A stretch of 64,000 nucleotides of DNA. It comes from Gymnothorax reevesii (lineage: Eukaryota > Chordata > Actinopteri > Anguilliformes > Muraenidae). The translations under genes and the position numbers were made by a program. Below the pieces are notes generated by a model. The model was not told the origin of the DNA. It did no database searches and saw nothing but the letters and a program-made list of their open reading frames with translations. The DNA lies in contig CM056587.1 of assembly GCA_029721435.1 (NCBI GenBank), forward strand, positions 18,794,667 through 18,858,666, written 5' to 3'. This document shows positions 37,239 to 47,829 of this stretch, piece after piece; the stretch's first letter is position 1; each line of letters begins with the position of its first letter.

Positions 37239-40200
37239 AGCACGGAGTACCACCTGTCCCCCATTTGCCGATTTTTCGAATGCAAACGCCAACAGAAGTA
37301 TAACAAAAAAGGAGTTCCTCTTTAATAACTCAAACAAACTCAAGCTCAACCAATAGCATAAACATAAACCACCTGCCTAATTATGACCCAGAAGGGTAAA
37401 AAAAACATTATTTGTGGCTTCTTGGTCAAGCAGTAGACCCGCATTCACTCAATAAACAGTGACACAATCTGTCATCATCTTCGAAGATTGCGATTAGCAA
37501 CTACATTTACCACAATGAAATGCATTACTGCACCCCAAAGGATATTAAAGGGTGACACCATCTGCGTTCTTCTCCGGGTTTTTAAAATGGAAACTCCCTC
37601 TCGGCCATTGGCACTAATTAGTGACGTAGACTGCAGCGCTGATGCGCACCCACCCCCCAATGCATCTTGCATGAATTTGAATGTTGGCTCTTGAAAGCAT
37701 AGGGAAGAGAACTGGGAAGCTTCAGAATGATATAAAAAAACTCAAAAAATATAACTGTAAATTAAAAAACAGGCCAGCCCTTTCAGGCTGCCAAATGTTG
37801 CCAACTGGAGAAACTTTTCAAAACCAACTTTTCTTTGCCATGCTTTAGGACAAAGTTATTCTGTGTGACTTTGTTTATCTAAATTTTACATGAGGCTGCA
37901 ACATAAATGGGTAAACAAGAGGGTGAGGATTCCAAGCTAAAAATGTTATTTCTTGGGCATAAAATGAAAAATAAATAATTACGTGTTGTTAGTCGGCGGA
38001 AATGCGTAAACATTTCAGGCACAGACTGAGCCAAGAACTATTCTTGGAAATGTTGGGCTTCGTGATCAGATGAGAAGTATTTTAGCAGTATTTAAAAACT
38101 TCCCTTCCGAGGATTTTCTTTACTCCAGCAGGATTATTTGTGCATCCAGCCTACTTACAGACGGACCGCACTGTAACTGCGTGAAAGGTGGCAGACTGTA
38201 TTACTCGGCTAAATGAGCTCCGGAGAGAAAAGCAGTGACCTCTCACCCCTGACAGCACTTTGACAAAGCCTTCATTAAAAGCAGCAGAAACTGTCATGTA
38301 CCTTTCATAATACCGTGACAGGGGTGCCCTGTGTTCCAGCCCACAAAAAGCTTAGCATAGCTTTCATCCAGGGCAGCCTGAACACAGAGTAGCCTTTATT
38401 CTAGGTCGTAGCAGCAGTAGTTTAATATTCATTAGATATTCAAAATCTCCAAGAAATTGTGGGTACTATAGAATATGCCGCTACCAAAATCTAAAGTCGG
38501 CTAATTTACAGGGCAGACCGGAAGCCAGGCAGCCTGTATATTGTTTGCAAATCATATTATAATTTTTATTAGCATTTTAATTAATATTCTCTCGATTCAA
38601 ATAAACCACTACTTTTCCTAGTTATCTACCTTTCTACTCCATACCTGCGTGTGCCCCAGAGTTCCGGAATGTGCTTTCGGAATTTTGAAATTCCGTCTTG
38701 TTCATTTGTTATAATCACTGAATATAACCAGCTTGCTGATAGGTCCATAGCAGAGGACAAGCTTGTGTCGAGTGCTCCATCACTGTGTGCATTATATCAT
38801 CCACCTATCCGAGACCAGCAAGCAAGTAGCGGTAAACCTAATAATAAACATGGCGGCACTAATGCATCAAATGTTATGCTGCTAATGTTACCAGCTTTTG
38901 GTATTGCAGAAATTGCATCTGCTTGAGAATTTTTTTGTTATGACTGATACTATTACTGCTGCCCCATTTGAAGTATAATGCGGTTTCTTTTTCTTTGATA
39001 ACATATATTAAAGCGAGTGCTTATTCGAGCCAAGTGCTCGCTAGCTACTGGTGTTACACCAGTCTGGGAAAGCCGAATCTGTCCCTCTATCGCTTTCATT
39101 GACTGCTTGTGTTGAATTAGAAATGACCACTCGGGGTGACTACTTGTCCTCCTTTCCCTGGACATGTCCTCTGTGCAGCACTTCCTGCTATAAGCCCATA
39201 TCCAATACTGAGACCACTAACTAAATGTTTGAGCTAGCAACCCCAACAGGGTTTCATGCCAGAGGAGGATTACACAGTGGCCTTGCATCAAAAAGGCCCG
39301 CAATGCTAGCCAGTTAGCATTAATGTTATGAGGTCATTAAAAATACAAATGACCACAATCTGAAAGCAGGCTCTGTACATAAGGCTGCTAGTTTAATTGG
39401 TACTGACAGAACAAACTAAATGACAAGATTTGCAAGAGCCTACGTGGTCTAAACCTCTTAAGTTAAAGTGCTTACCGTGGAATCCATTTAAAATTCAAGG
39501 ACTTTGTTAAAACACCAGGTCTTCTGACTGATTACACCAATTTAGACTACAGTAGATACGCTAAACTCTGACCAGGAGCAGGAAGATACTTTTTAAGTAA
39601 TGACAAAGACTCACTAGTTTTGGGAGTCAGTCGAGGGCATACGGCTCGATCAACAGGCTGTTGTTGCAACAGTAACAAAGACAAAATTCTCAGCGTTAAT
39701 AGATTTAGTCTGTTGAACATTTTCCACCAAAGTACGCCAAGGCAGTTTGGTGTTCAGGTTACCTCATTCAGCCAAGCTAGCAGACTTGATGAAGTACAAA
39801 ATTATGTGTAGCCTATGCATTTGTGATAGTTTAAGGTTTTTTTAATTTTTTTTAAGGACATGCAGACACTGCTGATTTGTTGAGGGGTAAAGGTTAAGCC
39901 TCCAGCCTACTCCCAAAATTGTTTTCACAAAAAATGATGCATTAAAACCCTAAATGCTTTGCCTTGCAAAGCGGAATTTTTAGTAACCTCATGCTCATAC
40001 CATCATTTAATTTTAACCCAAGTGAACGCAAGACTGGCAGCTGATAAAGGGGAAAATTTTCTTGGGCTTTCAGAGTCACCACCCAGGGCCACAACCACCT
40101 TGTACTGATTTAATTTAGAAGCTGCAGGCCAACTAAAAACCACTGATCACTTTCAATTTTAACCCCTGAGTGTGCAAGATTCATGCAATTAGATGATAAA

Positions 40201-41559
40201 ATAGTCAAAATGCTCTACAGGATTTAATGTCTGCACATTTTATTTATGACAGTCCCTAAGCAGCAGTGACACAAAGGGCTGATCTCATTGCTTCTGCCAA
40301 TGACTGACATTATGATAAATTAAAAGACAGATTTGTCTATTTGGTGCATCCAGATAAAGTTTGTAAAATATAACCAGGGTAACAAACCATAAACAACCAC
40401 ATTTTGCCCAAAAATTCACAGGGTTCTTTTCCTGGCCTTCACTGGTTGCCATTCCAACCCAGTGACCCCAACGCAGTTTGTCAGATGCACGCGGTCCAGT
40501 TTGTCAGGTCATTATGAACAGTGAGGTCTGTAAATATTTGGTCTGAGACAGAATTCTTAGCTGCTGTAATTCCTAAGGGATTCACTCCATACGGACGAGC
40601 AGATGGCCAGCTTTCATTTGAGGACATTTAAATTCACATCAGCGACAGCCTTTAGGAATCGCAGCCCTTTAAGATTGTGTAACTGTCCAAATGCTCCCGT
40701 ACTGTAACTCCGTGAAGACGGTGCTGCAGAGGGGATGGGGAATGTCCTCGGGTGGAGCAGACGGGCAGAGAGACTGACGGCGCTCATGCTGCCACAGACA
40801 GGTGGCTCTCCGCACGACACCGCACGCGTCGTCTAGAGCGAGCCGGCCACTTCCTGATGACTCATGCCTCCTGCATGCAAATCCTCCAATTTAAACAGAC
40901 CTCTTGCGTTAAACAGACCATCTTCAGTTAAGGGTTGTGAGTTAAGGAACGCAGTAGATGGGGAGATGGGGGTTTATGACCCCCATTTTAAAAAAAAATG
41001 TAATGCTGCTCCCCATACCTCTTCCAAGATAAATATCAAAAAAAAAAGTTTCTTGGAAATCTGCAAATTCAGAAAAACGTATTATACGAACACACCTTCC
41101 AGTGTCCCTGACCAAGACTACAGCTTTCGAACTGCATTTGTTCTCCGGGCAATTCACTGTGGCTGATAACTGCTCGTAAGTAACTAGGATGGGTCAAATG
41201 CAGAGGACAAATTAAAATGTCCGTCTCTCAATCTATTCAACTTCAAAATATAAAGGTTTCTCTGACACTGAATGCACCACCCCTCCAAATGTCCAAAAAT
41301 CACTCCTGTGCCTATGTGAGCTGGTGATTGTCAGAGAGGCTATCACTCGCAAAATGGAGCTGAACCAGGTATAGTGACAGAAGAGGACTGCCGTTATACA
41401 CACACTGAGCATAGATTGGGGGGGGAGGGGGCAAGATCACCATTAAAATGGAGCCAGCAGAAAGAGTCGCGGGGACAGGAGGGGACTTCTGTGGGTGGGT
41501 GGGCACAGCCCGAGAGGGGGGGCCGTGAGGTGGTACGGGTGGGTTTGGGGACGGTGGTG
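37239..41559. other. non-coding stretch, no gene seen
   Basis: No exon is supported. The G-rich stretch 41415-41560 may be part of the decayed outer end of the tandem array that follows, but I cannot align it. Confidence 0.45.
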
Positions 41560-41676
41560 CGGAAGAGGCAAAATCTCGCTGGCTTGGTTGGTCTTGGCGC
41601 AGATAAAAAAGAGCAACATGGACAAGAGTGAATGGTTGAACGAGGGCGTAGAAGGATGTGGGGGTGGCTAACTCAC

Positions 41677-41709
41677 CCGTTAGTTTGATCTTTGCACTAA
41701 TAAACGGAG
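41677..41709 (-). other. 33-nt exon-like block, unit 5 (acceptor lost)
   Basis: Reads S-A-K-I-K-L-T at its 3' end and is followed by GTGAGT, the best donor match of the array. The two bases just upstream are GT where three sister units have AG, so it could not be used as a 3' splice site. Confidence 0.5.
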
Positions 41710-41777
41710 ACACATAGACAACAGTAGATGGCTATATATGAGAATACACAGACTGCAGTGTGGGTGGCTGGCCTCAC

Positions 41778-41810
41778 AGGTTAGGTTTGTCTTTGTACCA
41801 ATAAACAGAG
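41778..41810 (-). other. 33-nt possible micro-exon, unit 4
   Basis: On the minus strand AG precedes the block and GTGAGG follows it. Read in phase 1 it gives A-L-F-I-G-T-K-T-N-L-T, with the first codon completed by a G from an upstream exon. The last exonic base is T, which weakens the donor. Confidence 0.35.
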
Positions 41811-41880
41811 CTATGCAGACAGCAGTACACTGCTACACATGAATATACACAGACTGTGAAAATTGGGTGGATTACCTCAC

Positions 41881-41913
41881 TAGTTATGTTCGTCTTTGCA
41901 CTCATAAAAAGAG
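41881..41913 (-). other. 33-nt possible micro-exon, unit 3
   Basis: AG upstream (after TCTATGT), GTGAGG downstream. The phase-1 reading is A-L-F-M-S-A-K-T-N-I-T with no stop. The last exonic base is A. Confidence 0.35.
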
Positions 41914-41973
41914 CTACATAGACCGCTGTACATCACAACGCACAGCCAGCGCAGTGTGGGTGGATGGCCTCAC

Positions 41974-42006
41974 CAGTTAGGTAAGTCTTTGCGCTAATAA
42001 ACAGAG
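41974..42006 (-). other. 33-nt possible micro-exon, unit 2
   Basis: AG upstream and a strong donor CTG|GTGAGG downstream. The phase-1 reading is A-L-F-I-S-A-K-T-Y-L-T with no stop. It is the unit closest to the true exon, 104 bp from its donor. Confidence 0.4.
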
Positions 42007-42077
42007 CTCCATAGACCAAACATAGACAGCGGTACATCAGTGTGCCCAGACCATACTGTGTGGGTGGATGGCCTCAC

Positions 42078-42458
42078 CTGTGAGGTTGGTCTTGGCGCTG
42101 TAGGAGCCCAGGTAGTGTCCGTCCGTGTTCGGGGTGTAGCACTCAAACTGGCCCTGGTCTTTAGCCTCCAGCTTGGTGATGTGCAGCAGGGCGGAGTCCC
42201 CCGTCAGGCGCTCGACGTAGATCTCCTTCCTGTTGACGCGCTGGGCGTAGACGCTGTAGGCGTAGTTGGGCTGGCTGGTGCTGATGATGCGGATCTCGCG
42301 GTCCGGGGCCGAGTGCAAGTACATGGACCACTCGAAGTCCTGCTCCACCCCCTCCTTGTAGCCTGTCACGTTACACCAGATGGTCACGTGGGACCCTTCT
42401 GTGCGGATCAGTGGGCCGCTCTGAACCGTCACCACCCGCTTAGCCGAGCCGCTACCAG
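42078..42458 (-). CDS. igsf3: IGSF3-like exon, V-set Ig domain 1
   Basis: The exon runs from an acceptor CCCCAG|CT at 42459/42458 to a donor ACAG|GTGAGG at 42078/42077. It is 381 bp, phase 1 at both ends, the usual arrangement for Ig domains. The product starts GSGSAKRVVTVQSGPLIRTE. It has the first disulfide Cys in VTIWCNVTGY, the core Trp in FEWSMYL, and the second Cys in DQGQFECYTPNTDG, the D-x-G-x-F-x-C motif. It ends SYSAKTNLT. Two N-glycosylation sequons are seen (NVT, NLT). The wording fits the first domain of the EWI family of cell-surface proteins (IGSF3, CD101, PTGFRN, IGSF8), extracellular partners of tetraspanins; IGSF3 fits best from memory, while CD101 and PTGFRN cannot be excluded. 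The signal-peptide exon should lie at higher coordinates and the second domain at lower ones; neither is found here. The exon is much more GC-rich than its surroundings. Confidence 0.85.
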
Positions 42459-42511
42459 CTGGGGAGGGAGGGAGGGAGGGAGGGAGAAGGGGAGGGAGAG
42501 AGGGTAAGGGA
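42459..42511 (+). repeat. (GGGA)n repeat forming the exon's pyrimidine tract
   Basis: GGGA tetranucleotides run from the splice acceptor outward. On the minus strand this is (TCCC)n ending CCCCAG at the exon border, so the polypyrimidine tract of the IGSF3-like exon is a microsatellite and may vary in length between individuals. Confidence 0.85.
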
Positions 42512-43589
42512 CACAGAATTTGGGAGAGAAAGAGAGAGTGTGGATGAATTTTATTTGTGAGGTTATTCTCACTTTCAAATGAATTATAAATCTAACCAGA
42601 CAGTGTCCCCGCTGTGATTGGGGACTTAAGAAACTGTGTAGCTGTCCTTTATGAAAATTAAAACTGGCAAAAACAACTAAAAACAAGACTGGACTCAGCC
42701 ACTGTAAAGAGAAGTGCAGGAGATAATGGGCTAAGGGGAATGAAGGAAACAGCAGCGCCAGGTTTCACTGTAGAAAGCTTCCGCCGTTTCTCATCTCTGA
42801 GGCTGTCAGCCCTTCACGCATCACCATAAAAAAGCTGCTATATTCTTCCCCTACAGCAGCCTCAGTATCAGCCGCGCTAGCAGGTTCTGACAGAAAAGAG
42901 GCAGGGAAAGAGAGGAACCGCAGACCACGACTTTCAAAGCTCCGGTTCACTCGAGAGCTGGTATTCCTCGGGTGAAGACACACCATCTGGGGCAGGGCCC
43001 GGAGAGTGACACCAAGCGGTTCTTTTGAAATCACCATTTTTGAACACCAATAGTTGTTGCTGGGCTTTGTGACTGAGTGAAATGCCGGGTAACATGCGGT
43101 TGATGACAAATTTAATAAAGAGAAAAAAATCACAAAAAGTAACAGCAAAGTTTGATACGGAAGCTGAAATGTAGGGAGATGCAAGTAGTTATTTGACCAG
43201 TAGTGAGTCACCATAAAAGCTGCCTTTGAAAGGGAGTCGGTGCAGTGCATGACATTGTAACTCGTCGGCAGGGCTTGATGACTCAAATGTTCCCACTAAC
43301 AGTCTCAAATATTATGTTGAAGGGCACTTTGCCTTTGCTATAGTACATCATCTTGCCAGTCCTTGCATTCATTATGACCAGTTGCTAGATATACAGAATA
43401 ATACCCCTTTATGAGTAGCTTTACAAATCATGCCTACATGAAATGAAAGGAATGTCTTCTGGTTAGAATGCACTAATAAGGAAATTATGGATCTGAAATT
43501 GAACAATCATGTTTTGCCTTAAGCGTAAACTCTTAGCTTAAATCCAGTGGTTCTGTCAAACATTTTGTATTGACATTGTAGGAACTGAG
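42512..43589. other. non-coding stretch, no gene seen
   Basis: A 173-codon minus ORF (42765-43286) has one hydrophobic run (LLLLFVIFFSLL) but no recognised domain, lies upstream of the Ig exon without fitting its phase, and is treated as chance. Confidence 0.45.
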
Positions 43590-44220
43590 GTCATTTTTAT
43601 GCATTTATTCTTCAAATTTAGATGTTTAAAAGTAACTGGTCAGACCTCTTTAATACCAAGCAATTTAATACCTCTTTACAAATTCACCAGAGTAAATGAA
43701 TGCCTTAAGTCTGGAACACATAGCCTTCACCAGACACTGAATAACTTCCCAGACAATGTTCTGTCTGCTGCCGCCTTCAGATCCTGCTTGTTCTTGCGGT
43801 GTTTTGTAGCCAGTTTTGCCTACAGCATTTGAAATGCATGCTTAGTTGGATTCAAGTCAGGTGACTGGCGTAGCCACAGTAGAATATTCCACTTCTCTCC
43901 TTTAAATAAGCCTTTGATTGCTTTCGCAGAATGCTACGGGTCACTGTGAAGCACCATCTAATGAGTTTTTAAACATTTGGCTGAATCTGAGCAGCTAATA
44001 CAGCCCTGCGCAATTCAGAATTTATTCTGCTGCTATAGCCAGCAGTTACATTATTGATGAATACAGTTTGATTGGCAGTCATACATGCTCACACATTGCC
44101 ACTCATTATATATGAGGTGGTGTGCTTTGGGACATGAGCAGTTCCTTCCCATCCCCATAATCTTCTCTACCCATCGTTCAAATACAAGTTGATTTCTGTC
44201 AAATCTCTCCATTAAGTATC
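43590..44220 (-). mobile_element. Tc1 family A fragment, 3' half, minus
   Basis: Matches the 3' half of a common fish Tc1 family whose ends read CAGGTCCATAAGTACTTGGA. The minus strand codes for decayed C-terminal and catalytic-region sequence, with phrases such as 'ggattcaagtcaggtgactgg' region and 'catttggctgaatctgagcag' region. It stops abruptly near 44220, so the DNA-binding half is absent. Heavily mutated. Confidence 0.75.
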
Positions 44221-44269
44221 GGTTGCTATTTTACTGTTAATATTGAAGTTCAAAGAGCAGTCACTGCCC

Positions 44270-44935
44270 ATGAAGCAAACCATCATTCGGCCGAAAAATC
44301 CTAACAAACCCATATGAGAAATAATGCAAGGATTGGCCAAATTGACTGTTCGGTAAATTCTTAAAAATAAAAAAAGCTGATGAGCTGAGGAGCAACAAAA
44401 GCCCCAGAAGACCATGGATATCCACTGTGATAAATGACAAATAAATTATTTCCCTGATGATAAAAAACCCTTACCAACAGTTAGCCTACCCCCAGGAGCA
44501 CCCTCCAGGAGGTAAGCGAATCCAGTCAAATATCACAATCAAGAGAAGACTTCAGCAGAATAAATGCAGCAATACAAGTATACAAATAAATCAAAAGATA
44601 AAAAGCATTAATATACTCAAAAAAGGAAGAGCAGATAGCAAACTACACAAGTGACAGAATTTTTAAATCTTTGTTTAATGCAGAGAAGTGGAATATTCTA
44701 CATTGGCTGTTAATCATCTGACTTGAATATGACAGATGATGAATTTCACCTGTTGAAGGCAAAATGCCCCCAAAACAAGCACAAAATAAAGACAGCAACA
44801 GTGAATGCCGAGCAGAGAATCACCAAGGAGGAAACCCAGGGTCTAGTGATATCTATCGGCTCCAGACTCCAGGCGCCCACTGAAACCAAAGGATTTGTAA
44901 AGAAATAATAAAAATGATAATTCAATTTGACTATT
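44270..44935 (+). mobile_element. Tc1 family A fragment, plus, centre deleted
   Basis: Same family in the opposite orientation. The N-terminal part is seen at about 44320-44580 (readings ADELRSNKSPRRPW and, in DNA, 'atcaagagaagacttca'). It then jumps near 44670 to the C-terminal part (PDLNPIE region lost; EQRITKEETQGLVISIGSRL, then TKGFVKK). The DDE centre is missing. Together with 43590-44220 it forms an inverted pair. Confidence 0.75.
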
Positions 44936-47829
44936 TTTTTCTATTTATGTGTAAAACTACTTGTAATTCATGCACAATTTATATACCATGATGACAAAAA
45001 TGCTTACATTAAAGCGAAAAGTTTACACTTCAACCAAATCCAGATTGTTTTACAGTAACTCATAAAAAATAGTAGAAATAAGATGCAGTGTCTGGAAAAC
45101 AGGCAGACAACAGGCAGACAACTTACACAGCTCAACACAACCACCTTCTAATCTACAGCATTCACGAAAAGCATTCTTTCCAAATAGCAAGAAATCAGCT
45201 CTGAACCAAGTCAAATGACAACTCTCATCCAACTGGCTTTATCCTCTCTCTGATCCAAGCCTTCTGATCCTTTGCCCATCCCTTTGTGACCCCACCCCTT
45301 ACTCGATAACTTCTTGTCTGGTTCTCTTCTTCAAGTCTAATCCGTCTTTAACTCGGCAAACTTTATCACCCATCCTTTCTCGAACAGATTCCCTGATCTC
45401 TTTAATCTGTTCTTCTACACTGATACATCGGCTGTCCATCTCTGATCAGCTCACCTGCAGCACGGAAATCTACAGAGCTTTCACCCCTCCTCCATCTTGG
45501 AAACTTCAGACTGATGAGCGAGAGACAGCTGTCATGTCACTCACTCCATCAAAACCACTCTCCCCGTGTCTCAGCCGCGTTCTGGCTAAAAATACAGACC
45601 CAGAAATGCACCAAAACACAATACGAGAGGCAGCTTCACAGACCAAAAGACTGTTCCTCTGTCGTTGGCGGCTCTTCACATGATAAATAAACAAACAACA
45701 AATGAATAATTCAGCCGAGAGGAACTGCAACATTCAGAATGGAAAATCAGCCCAAAAACAAAGCTGCTAAGCTTTGATTCCCACCTCTCTCACAGATTTT
45801 GTCGTCTCTGATTTCAGTCGTAGAGGTAAGGAATAGGAAGTTTGGCAGTTACGCACCAGGCGCTTTTTGATCACGACTTGTCACCCCTGTATTTCTGGCC
45901 TACTTCTCCTCTTTGGAGATCTCAGAGATCACTTCATCACAAGCTTCGCGGCTGACTCCTCCTGCATAGTTAATGGTTAAATCAGAGAGACGCTGCGAAA
46001 GAATTCACAGAGTTTGAACATCGACTGGATGCACCAACCACATTCAGTCTTTCAAGGTCAATATTCATATAGAAAATTTATCTCAGTGCTAGAGTTAGCG
46101 AAGGAAGCAAAATTTCACCTTCAGCCCATGAGCAACTAGTCTTTGAACGGTGGGCAGATTTCTGTATCCCAGGCAGAAACCCACAAAAACTTGCAAAAAT
46201 CACGCAACTCCATGCAGCGAGGAAACAATCTTGGACTCTGATTGTAAACCTCTTTCAAGCACCGTTCTGCAGCAGCAGTGCTGATCGCCATGCCTCCAGA
46301 TTCGACCGTCAGGGATATATAAGTACGATGGATTTAAGATCTGGGAATTAAAGCGGCAGAGAGCAGCAACTACTCCTGAATGAGAAAGGCCTTTCAATCC
46401 CAGTTACACTCAAATACAATAAGCTTCGATGGGAGACAATCCCCCTGCTCTTTATGAAAATCCCAAACACTTACATACCACAGCACATAAGACACTGTTC
46501 ATCCTGCTGCGCTCCTTTAACAGCATGTGAAAACAGTACCGCTCAAGGCTATATCAGCAAGCTAAAAGCCAGGCTTCAAACTACTTAACTGTAGACTGAG
46601 TTTTGAGTCCAGGTCTTCAACTACAACTACAGTACAAAGCCTTCCACTGTTAACTTTTCCACATCCTCATATTCTTTCAGGAAAGATTCCCATGAAATAA
46701 ACTTTTTGTCCCCTTACAAATAGAAGCTATACATGATGACAGAATAAAAATCAATCCTTTGCATTTAACGGTCATGTCAGAATTAGCTTTTTTTTTGTAG
46801 TTCTGAAATGTAAAAGCAGTGCCCATATGACCCGCTAGAAAATTAAAAATGAACTTGAATATCGTGAGCTTTTGAGCACGGTGATATTAAATACAACATT
46901 TAGTATGAAAACAACAGTGTAATTAAATGCAAAGGTAGTCTTTTCTAAAGAAATTGTGTGTAGGCGTATGGAGGTGTTTTTCACGACAGCAAGCTATGCT
47001 CACGTTAAGAGCAGTGACTTTATTTGACACCATATAACTTTAAAAAATGTTTTATTACATGACTATACATTTCCCCAGAGATTAAATGAAAATACATTTG
47101 TCAAGGTTTCTATCTGTATTTAATCAATACTGGCGTAGGCTTCAAATGCCGCTGTCAGCACAGACATTCCCCATTTCGAATCCCACACTCTGTAACCAGT
47201 GCTGGATAATTCCATACGAAATTGAACATATCAAGATTTATTCAAAAGAAAAATCTGAGCTTCTTGCTTTAATGTGGCTGAAAACGACATTATAAGAGAC
47301 CTCCTGCTGCCTTCTGTTAGTCAAGGGTCAGGCATACTCAGCTATCTGAAGTTACAACTGAGTAAGTCTTTACAAAGTCTCCTGAAAAATCAAGTCTTCA
47401 TGTTTTGTTCATCAATGCATTAATGCAAATGCATAAATATTTAGGGGTCAAAATATTCCTGCCATAGAATTAACGGTCCATCTGGAGGCATTTTTCTTTT
47501 AAACCTACCATTATGTTTGAAATGGGTCCAGTAGCACAAATCATTTGAAAAAACATGGGGTGTTTCGGGGGTGGTAGCACCCAGCTTTCTTTTGTGTTGT
47601 AACTGCATCTTTTCAAAAAGACAAAACGAATCACTATTCAGCAAGTCAGCAAAAGATTTGATAATGAATTCTACTTCTAAAGGACAAAGCTTGGTTTCAT
47701 GGGTGTGAACTGTTGCCCTGGATAGATAAAATCATTAACATGGCAATAACAACTTAACGTTTACTTTTTCATACCATCGATTTCCTGCCCCCACAGAATA
47801 ATTTTCCCAGATGCAATTTCTGGTTTCCA
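44936..47829. other. non-coding stretch, no gene seen
   Basis: No exon is supported; no repeat family recognised apart from short direct duplications near 45100. Confidence 0.5.

Larger units (their letters stand above)
41560..42110 (-). repeat. tandem array copied from the Ig exon's 3' end and donor
   Basis: Aligned on the word matching 'ggtcttggcgc', six units start at 41590, 41687, 41788, 41891, 41984 and 42088 (periods 97, 101, 103, 93, 104). The last is the exon itself. On the minus strand each unit has an exon-end-like part (AAGAC..AAC followed by a donor) and about 65 bp of intron start (GTGAGGCCATCCACCCA). The four inner intronic units keep GTGAG; the outermost one (from 41560) has lost it. 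The human-like protein context S-A-K-T-N-L shows that the exon is the source and the intronic units are the copies. Confidence 0.85.

Noticed and set aside
41677..41709. Fourth micro-exon in the tandem array
   Set aside because: Its 3' splice AG is replaced by GT, so it cannot be an internal exon as it stands.
42765..43286. 173-codon minus ORF upstream of the Ig exon, with a hydrophobic run
   Set aside because: No recognised domain and no matching splice donor of phase 1; likely chance.
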